From Bacteroidota bacterium (lineage in GTDB: Bacteria; Bacteroidota; Bacteroidia; JABEUT01), in the NCBI GenBank assembly GCA_013288345.1, contig JABDCA010000023.1, forward strand, positions 1-45,133: a stretch of DNA of 45,133 nt. The letters are read 5' to 3'. The notes under the pieces are model-generated. The model did not search any database, had not been told where the DNA came from, and saw only the letters and a list, made by a program, of their open reading frames with translations. A program made the position numbers and the translations under genes. Numbering within the stretch: the first letter of the stretch is position 1; each line of letters opens with the position of its first letter. Of the stretch, positions 40,192 to 45,133 are shown one piece after another.

Positions 40192-41247
40192 CTAATAACA
40201 GGCTGTTGGTATTAAAGCAAATTCACTGCCTAAGGGCGCTGTAAAAGATCCGTTAATGGTAATTGTATTTACAGCCCTGAAGTACTTAACATCGGTGTTG
40301 TTTAGTGTTATAGCCCCTGCCCCGTTACCAATTGTAATATTAGACTTTACCGAGAATACATAATTAGCAAGGTCGGTATTGGTAAGCAAAACACTGCTGG
40401 TACTGCAATCGAGTTTCAATCTATAATACCTGAAATAATCTATTTGCATGTACTGTGGAAAAGGAGTTCCGGGGTAATAATTGCAGGTAATTGCAAGTTG
40501 TAAGTCCATAAATATTTTTTGTGGATTCATTACAAAGCTTGGGTTATTATAGTTTTCAAAATAAGGTACATCATCTCTGTAAAATATAAGCCTGTTCGTA
40601 TTCCACTCTAAAGCAAATTTGTGAAACCCGTTGCAAAGTGGTACAGGGCTTATATACGTAATAAAACCCTGTCGTATTTGCTGGCATGTATCAGATCCTA
40701 TACCTGCCGAGCCCCAGCCTGATCCGGTCGATTCGGCATAGTTATAAGTACAGCAACATTCATCCATTATATCAATTTCGTTGTGTATAGAACAAAAAGG
40801 ATTATAAGCCATCCAAAATGTGGGCCAAAATTTATCAGAATGAACGTTTCCTGCCGAATCAGTGAAGCCAGGCAACTTGGCATACATTTCAAAATACCCG
40901 TAAGAATAATTATAGTTTTTAGCAGTAATACCGCCGGTAGCGTAAGTACTGCCACTACAAGGGAAAGGTGCAGCACCAGGCCCATCGTTACGTAAGTATA
41001 ATATACCACCCGAATCTGTAACATTGCCCTTTTCAAAAGCTGTCGCTCCTCCCCAGTTGCAACAGTCACCACTTGGGCAATCTAATACATGCCATTTGGC
41101 TGTATCTACCTTGGTGCCATTAAACTCATCGCTCTTAATGCTATCGAGCTGCCAGTTGGCATCATTAAGAGGAGTTTGGGCTGTAGTATTAAAGGCAATA
41201 CTTATAGCAAAGAGCTGAATAACAACAATTAATCTCAATTTATACAT
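40192..41247 (-). CDS. Secreted GH16-like glycoside hydrolase with altered active-site spacing
   Basis: The 351-residue protein has a signal peptide (MYKLRLIVVIQLFAISIAFN, cleaved near TTAQ) and a GH16 (laminarinase/carrageenase-type) jelly-roll: DSIKSDEFNGTKVDTAKWHV, ITAKNYNYSYGYFEMYAKLP, KFWPTFWMAYN, HNEIDIMDECC, and FALEWNTNRLIFYRDDVPYF. The catalytic motif normally reads EIDxxE or EIDxE. Here it is E157-I-D-I-M-D162-E163, so the usual acid/base position holds Asp, followed by Glu. Several cysteines (CPSGDCC, ECCC) are unusual for the family. The C-terminal 70 residues (VLLTNTDLANYVFSVKSNIT ... GSFTAPLGSEFALI) look like a short beta coat-hanger domain of Bacteroidota secreted proteins. Beta-glucan or galactan cleavage is expected but unproven. 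Confidence 0.85.
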   Translation of the reverse strand: MYKLRLIVVIQLFAISIAFNTTAQTPLNDANWQLDSIKSDEFNGTKVDTAKWHVLDCPSGDCCNWGGATAFEKGNVTDSGGILYLRNDGPGAAPFPCSGSTYATGGITAKNYNYSYGYFEMYAKLPGFTDSAGNVHSDKFWPTFWMAYNPFCSIHNEIDIMDECCCTYNYAESTGSGWGSAGIGSDTCQQIRQGFITYISPVPLCNGFHKFALEWNTNRLIFYRDDVPYFENYNNPSFVMNPQKIFMDLQLAITCNYYPGTPFPQYMQIDYFRYYRLKLDCSTSSVLLTNTDLANYVFSVKSNITIGNGAGAITLNNTDVKYFRAVNTITINGSFTAPLGSEFALIPTACY

Positions 41248-41321
41248 TTACACCTGTGCTTTGTAGTATTTAACGCTATATGTTCAAACAAATTGCCTTG
41301 AACATCTTCTATCAAATATAC

Positions 41322-43292
41322 TTATTTGTTTCTGTATATTTTAACTTCCATATCATCAAACCAAACAGGCTTGCCTCCGTTATCCCATATATATATACCA
41401 AAATCTTTATGGTCATCGGGCACAGTACAATATAAAGTAATTTGCTCCCACCCTGCTGCATCTTTATTTGCACCAATTGCAGAAGGCAGGTATAAGCTCT
41501 TTCCACTCGATACAATTAGCATTCCATTTGCAGGGTCTTCGGAATAACGCCAAACACTAGCACACAAAATATCGCCTGCCTTAATATTCTTCAAAGGCAA
41601 TGTCATTCCATAAGCCATTTCCTTTGTAAGTCTTACCGAATGTTTTCCGCTATGTGCCTTAGTACTATCCCATGTTGCAGCATCATTATTCAGCGGTTCA
41701 TTATCAGATGCCAAAAGATGTTGATGATCCGGGGTCATATTTTCTGAATTACATAAAACACTGTCATAGTCAGGTGCCTTCTTATCGGTTACTTTTTTCA
41801 GTAGCATAAACGGGAAATCATTTGCAATAACTTGCCAATGAGGATTAAACAGATAAGTACCATACAACAGCGTTGAATACTGTTCCTGGCTCATTACAAA
41901 ATAATCGGCGAATGTAAAAATAGCAATGTATTCAGCATTTGCTGCGTCGGGAAATTCATAAATGCCCTTACGTTGTGCTAAATGCGGAAGTATAGATGCA
42001 GATGCTGACACACTTGCGTCGGGTGGTATAAGGGCCAAATCGTTATAAATAGTTTTTACATTATAAGGTGGGTTAAAAAAGGTTTTATTAAAAACATTTC
42101 TCTTTACCGGATTACCATAACCAAGCTTGCGGTATGATGGATTTGACTCATAGCGGGTAACGAAAAATGCCAACCCGCATAAAATGAGTGCAACTGAATA
42201 CCTCCCTATTCTTGACCTTATTATAGATAGGATAATAAAAACGGGTATAGGAAGCAGTGTTGCTACCTGCACTGTATAATACGATTCTGTGCTCCAGCGA
42301 ATGGGTTGATCGTTAAACATTTTTTGTGCTATAAGCGGAATAAACCAAATAAAATACTGCGGGCGGAAGAAAAGTACAAAGCCTCCTGAAATAAGGTAAA
42401 CAAGGTAAAACTCCATTTTAATCCAATCATTTACCGGGTCACCTGATTGATTCTGAAACAGCATTAAAAAGGAATCAATAGGGTGCCGAAAAATAAACAG
42501 AAGTGCATGATAGGGATCTTCACCCAAAGCACCGTATTCAAATAAGTTGTATTCAACTGCTGAAGAATGAATGGCAGGTATAAACACTTTAAAAATGAGA
42601 ACAAAGGAAACTATAGAGGCAAGGATATAGCCTACACAAGCATAAACTAATTTTCGTTCCTTACGATGCCATATTATAAGCACCAAGCAAACAAATGGCA
42701 ACCATAGAGGCATATCCTCGCGCGAAAACAATGCCAGAACAAACACAATGGTCGCTGCAATAAAACGCTTCGATTCAAAATACCAGATAAACACGGGCAC
42801 AAAGCATGAACACATTATAATAATATTGCAATCTTCATCTAATGCTGAATTGCGTCCCTGTAGTAAAAAATAATATACCACTGCACCCACACCTAGCCAG
42901 CCATCACCTGTTTTAAGGCTTACCACCTTATACGTAGCCCAGGCTCCCCAAATAATAAAGGCAGTTTGAATCAGAAGCAAAGTATAAGTTCCGGTTAGCC
43001 AATTAAGCAGCCAGTAAAACGGAACAAGGAACATTAATGTAATGGAGAAATGGTCTTGTAGAAATGTAATATCGTTGGAGTTAAAGACCTTATATATCGG
43101 ACAAGGTGTTACATGAAAATGTGCATAATCCCAAAAGGCATAATTGTAAGGGCCGAAATCAAAAGTGGTCGACCTCAAATAGTAATGGTTAGCCACTGAC
43201 ATGGTACAATACAATGCACCAAATAGCACCATTACAATGTAAAAAGCCAGTTTATGTTTCGGCATAGAATTCATTAGGCCGTTTAATCTCAT
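41322..43292 (-). CDS. DUF2079-family membrane protein with C-terminal carbohydrate-binding-like module
   Basis: I prefer the ATG at 43292 (656 residues); a frame from ATG at 43394 adds 34 polar residues and would leave 5 bases to the divergent neighbour. About ten TM helices cover the first 400 residues (e.g. LAFYIVMVLFGALYCTMSVA, TYTLLLIQTAFIIWGAWATY), with the DUF2079 signatures STTFDFGPYNYAFWDYAHF and DEDCNIIIMCSCF. DUF2079 proteins are GT-C-like and of unknown substrate. A periplasmic alpha/beta segment (LIPPDASVSASASILPHLAQ ... EYIAIFTFADYFVM) is followed by a beta-sandwich of about 140 residues (SGKHSVRLTKEMAYGMTLPL ... WFDDMEVKIY), resembling CBM4_9-like modules. A related C-terminus occurs in the partial gene at the window end. 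Confidence 0.85.
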   Translation of the reverse strand: MRLNGLMNSMPKHKLAFYIVMVLFGALYCTMSVANHYYLRSTTFDFGPYNYAFWDYAHFHVTPCPIYKVFNSNDITFLQDHFSITLMFLVPFYWLLNWLTGTYTLLLIQTAFIIWGAWATYKVVSLKTGDGWLGVGAVVYYFLLQGRNSALDEDCNIIIMCSCFVPVFIWYFESKRFIAATIVFVLALFSREDMPLWLPFVCLVLIIWHRKERKLVYACVGYILASIVSFVLIFKVFIPAIHSSAVEYNLFEYGALGEDPYHALLFIFRHPIDSFLMLFQNQSGDPVNDWIKMEFYLVYLISGGFVLFFRPQYFIWFIPLIAQKMFNDQPIRWSTESYYTVQVATLLPIPVFIILSIIRSRIGRYSVALILCGLAFFVTRYESNPSYRKLGYGNPVKRNVFNKTFFNPPYNVKTIYNDLALIPPDASVSASASILPHLAQRKGIYEFPDAANAEYIAIFTFADYFVMSQEQYSTLLYGTYLFNPHWQVIANDFPFMLLKKVTDKKAPDYDSVLCNSENMTPDHQHLLASDNEPLNNDAATWDSTKAHSGKHSVRLTKEMAYGMTLPLKNIKAGDILCASVWRYSEDPANGMLIVSSGKSLYLPSAIGANKDAAGWEQITLYCTVPDDHKDFGIYIWDNGGKPVWFDDMEVKIYRNK

Positions 43293-43399
43293 AATTGAAG
43301 CTATGCTACGAAAATATAGATTATATTCATCATATAGCATATTGTATACGGCCCACTTCTGAACGTATTTCTTATTTTTGAGATACTTAAACATCTTTT
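43293..43399. promoter_or_regulatory. Divergent intergenic region of the DUF2079 and GT-C genes
   Basis: If the DUF2079 gene starts at 43292, 107 bases separate the two divergent starts and must hold both promoters. I see no clean TTG-N20-TAnnTTTG pair on either strand. Confidence 0.3.
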
Positions 43400-44815
43400 G
43401 TGAGCGAAAAAAGGTTTATTCTATTTTTTATACCGGGGGTATTTCTTCTTCTACTTGTATTTGTTTTTATGTTTAATGGCACAGGCGATTCAGGAGATAG
43501 CATAATGCATTACCTTTTTGCCAGATTTGCATTCAGGCACCCTTTAAGTTTTCTCGATTCGTGGGCTAAGCCATTGTATGTTGCACTGGCATCGCCATTT
43601 GCACAATTCGACTTTAGTGGAATAAAAATATTCAATAGCCTTAACACTGTTATATCAATGCTGGCTGCTTATTTAATAGCCAAGCGGTTGAACATGAATA
43701 ATAGCTGGTTTGTTCCGGTAATATTGATTTTAGGCCCCATGAATTTTGTACTTGCCCTTAGCGGATTAACAGAACCTTTATTTGCTACCATTTTGGCAGT
43801 AGGGCTATGTTGTTTATTTTATAATCACTCAATTGCAGGACTCATTATACTATCATTCCTTCCTTTTGTCCGTTCGGAAGGCTTGTTCCTGTTAGTACCT
43901 GTTGCATTGTATTTATTACTACAAAAAAAACCGGCAAGTGCTTTATGGTTGGTAACAGGGCAGCTTTTCTATGCCATAGTGGGGTACTCTCACTTTCATA
44001 ACCTTTTATGGTTTTATCATAATAATCCCTATTCATTAATAAGTAGCTATGGGCATGGCGAGTGGAATCATTACTTCGATCACATGCCAATAATTGCCGG
44101 CTCGGTTACCAGGTATCTTCTGGAAATTGGCTTTATAGCTATACCTCTATTTTTATTGTTAAAAAAAGAAACATCTACTAATTTATTGCCTCTGTCATTG
44201 ATATGGGTGCTGTTCGCCACTTATTTTTTCTTTCATGTGGTAGCATGGCGATATGGACTTTTTAATTCTTTTGGCATGTTACGTATTATTTCAGGTGTTT
44301 CTCCTTTAATTGCAATAATTTCTGTTTACGGGTATAATAAATGTGAAGCGTTTATTAAACTCTTTTTAAAATGGCCAAAGAGTATTGGTGTAGTTTGTGC
44401 CACTATAGTTATAGCAATAAACTTAGTTTTTATGGTTAATGCCATAAAAGGGGAACAGGCTGTTGGCCTTGCTATTAAGCTTAGCACCGACGAAGTGGCA
44501 GAAAATAAAATAGCAGCATACATAAAGAACAAATATCCCGACTACAAAAACCATGTGTACTTTAAAGCATCTTATTTATGCGTTGCCCTCGATGTTGACC
44601 CTTATGACCTTGAAAAAGGCCCACTGGCAACAAGACAGGACAATTCATACCCTGCCAACAGCTTATTTATTTGGGATGATTGGTTTGCCGGCGAAGAGGG
44701 TGGAATTACCCCATTAACACTAAATAGAGATAAGACCATGGTAAGAGATACAAGTTTTTCGGAGGTTGGTGCAGAAGGCAAGTCGAGAATAGTAACACTC
44801 TACTTGAAAAAGTAA
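43400..44815 (+). CDS. Polytopic GT-C-like membrane glycosyltransferase candidate
   Basis: The 471-residue protein has about ten TM helices and a C-terminal periplasmic tail of about 110 residues. The first loop carries acidic residues (FNGTGDSGDSIMHYLFARFA), in the position of the catalytic DxD/ExD of GT-C enzymes, followed by PLYVALASPFAQF and ILGPMNFVLALSGLTEPLF, where the TEP motif recalls mannosyltransferase/DUF2029-type families. The start is GTG at 43400; an in-frame stop lies 10 bases upstream and the first TM begins at residue 6, so no later start is reasonable. The sugar donor would be lipid-linked. Divergent from the DUF2079 gene and convergent with the partial gene at the edge. 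Confidence 0.75.
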   Translation: MSEKRFILFFIPGVFLLLLVFVFMFNGTGDSGDSIMHYLFARFAFRHPLSFLDSWAKPLYVALASPFAQFDFSGIKIFNSLNTVISMLAAYLIAKRLNMNNSWFVPVILILGPMNFVLALSGLTEPLFATILAVGLCCLFYNHSIAGLIILSFLPFVRSEGLFLLVPVALYLLLQKKPASALWLVTGQLFYAIVGYSHFHNLLWFYHNNPYSLISSYGHGEWNHYFDHMPIIAGSVTRYLLEIGFIAIPLFLLLKKETSTNLLPLSLIWVLFATYFFFHVVAWRYGLFNSFGMLRIISGVSPLIAIISVYGYNKCEAFIKLFLKWPKSIGVVCATIVIAINLVFMVNAIKGEQAVGLAIKLSTDEVAENKIAAYIKNKYPDYKNHVYFKASYLCVALDVDPYDLEKGPLATRQDNSYPANSLFIWDDWFAGEEGGITPLTLNRDKTMVRDTSFSEVGAEGKSRIVTLYLKK

Positions 44816-44819
44816 AGTA

Positions 44820-45133
44820 TCACTTATATACTCCAAATTTAATTTGTTCATCGTCTACGTAAACAATTCCTTTTGTGTCGTAAACAAACACACTAAGTAT
44901 ATCATCTTTATTAATAAACGAATCTGGCAGCGGACAAAAACATTCTACAGTGGTCCATGTGTTGATCTTATAAATTTGACCCCATACCCTTGCGCCTCGC
45001 CAAAAATAAGGCTGCTTTCCTTTTTCCTGTATGCAAACCACTACCATAGGGTCATTATCAAAATCGGTTACATACATCTGCATTTTGGCATATACAACCA
45101 AAGGCTTTTCTGACTGCGGGAGTGATGATACTG
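44820..45133 (-). CDS. Partial gene: C-terminal beta-sandwich module, cut by window end
   Basis: The frame is open to the window edge (residues SVSSLPQSEKPLVVYAKMQM follow from upstream codons), so a TTG inside it at 45101 is not the start. The visible 104 residues form a beta-rich domain ending VYVDDEQIKFGVYK, resembling the C-terminus of the DUF2079 protein (PVWFDDMEVKIYRNK) in strand order and in the aspartate pair. By analogy this is probably another membrane glycosyltransferase-like protein with the same C-terminal module. Confidence 0.7.
   Translation of the reverse strand, partial: VSSLPQSEKPLVVYAKMQMYVTDFDNDPMVVVCIQEKGKQPYFWRGARVWGQIYKINTWTTVECFCPLPDSFINKDDILSVFVYDTKGIVYVDDEQIKFGVYK

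Overview
The window is chromosomal DNA from a member of the Bacteroidota, probably an environmental, gliding-type lineage such as Chitinophagales, Sphingobacteriales or Cytophagales; I cannot fix the order from sequence alone. The evidence is: type IX secretion (T9SS) C-terminal sorting domains (8496-10370 and 18569-20137), a CHU_C/gliding-associated C-terminus (16090-18438), a GldN-like protein, the long Bacteroidota form of NusB, a DUF2723/TMEM260-type O-mannosyltransferase, promoters of the TTG-N20-TAnnTTTG type, almost no Shine-Dalgarno sites, and many short intergenic repeats of the kind common in this phylum. I see no rRNA, tRNA or CRISPR array.

Layout. 1-1600: carA followed by repeat-rich DNA. 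1640-6940: an accessory, scarred stretch with a beta-helix/channel-like membrane protein, an orphan nucleotidyltransferase between two copies of a 65-bp direct repeat, an N-terminally truncated restriction endonuclease remnant, an 800-bp non-coding region with phased iterons and hairpins, a lone MoxR ATPase, and repeat-dense spacers. 6940-10750: a glycosyltransferase, small secreted proteins and a large T9SS cargo. 10840-14970: an overlapping SGNH-SGNH-MBOAT operon for acylating an exported glycan. 15050-20140: a small membrane protein, a SCO1/SenC copper protein, a repeat protein with gliding-type C-terminus, and a haem/copper secreted protein with a T9SS tail. 20215-22920: a phosphoesterase, a four-helix-bundle gene enclosed by 29-bp inverted repeats, and an ABC exporter. 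23096-29554: housekeeping genes (leucine-type dehydrogenase, NusB, DNA polymerase III alpha). 29726-36757: mostly accessory envelope genes, including a coupled GldK-like/GldN-like pair, a methyltransferase, a PaiB-like flavoprotein and two lipoproteins. 36933-45133: glycan-related genes (O-mannosyltransferase family, GH16-like hydrolase, DUF2079 protein, GT-C-like protein and a partial gene at the edge).

Functional themes are building and decorating the outer envelope (MBOAT/SGNH, GT4, GT-C, DUF2723, GH16) and exporting proteins through T9SS. The most notable candidate for an undescribed system is the translationally coupled pair at 30835-32717: a formylglycine-enzyme-fold (GldK/GldJ-like) protein and a MORN-GldN fusion, resembling two partners of the T9SS outer-membrane ring but without the GldL/GldM motor genes beside them. 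Next are the two small mobile-looking units, the nucleotidyltransferase cassette at 3453-4299 and the four-helix-bundle unit at 20720-21132.
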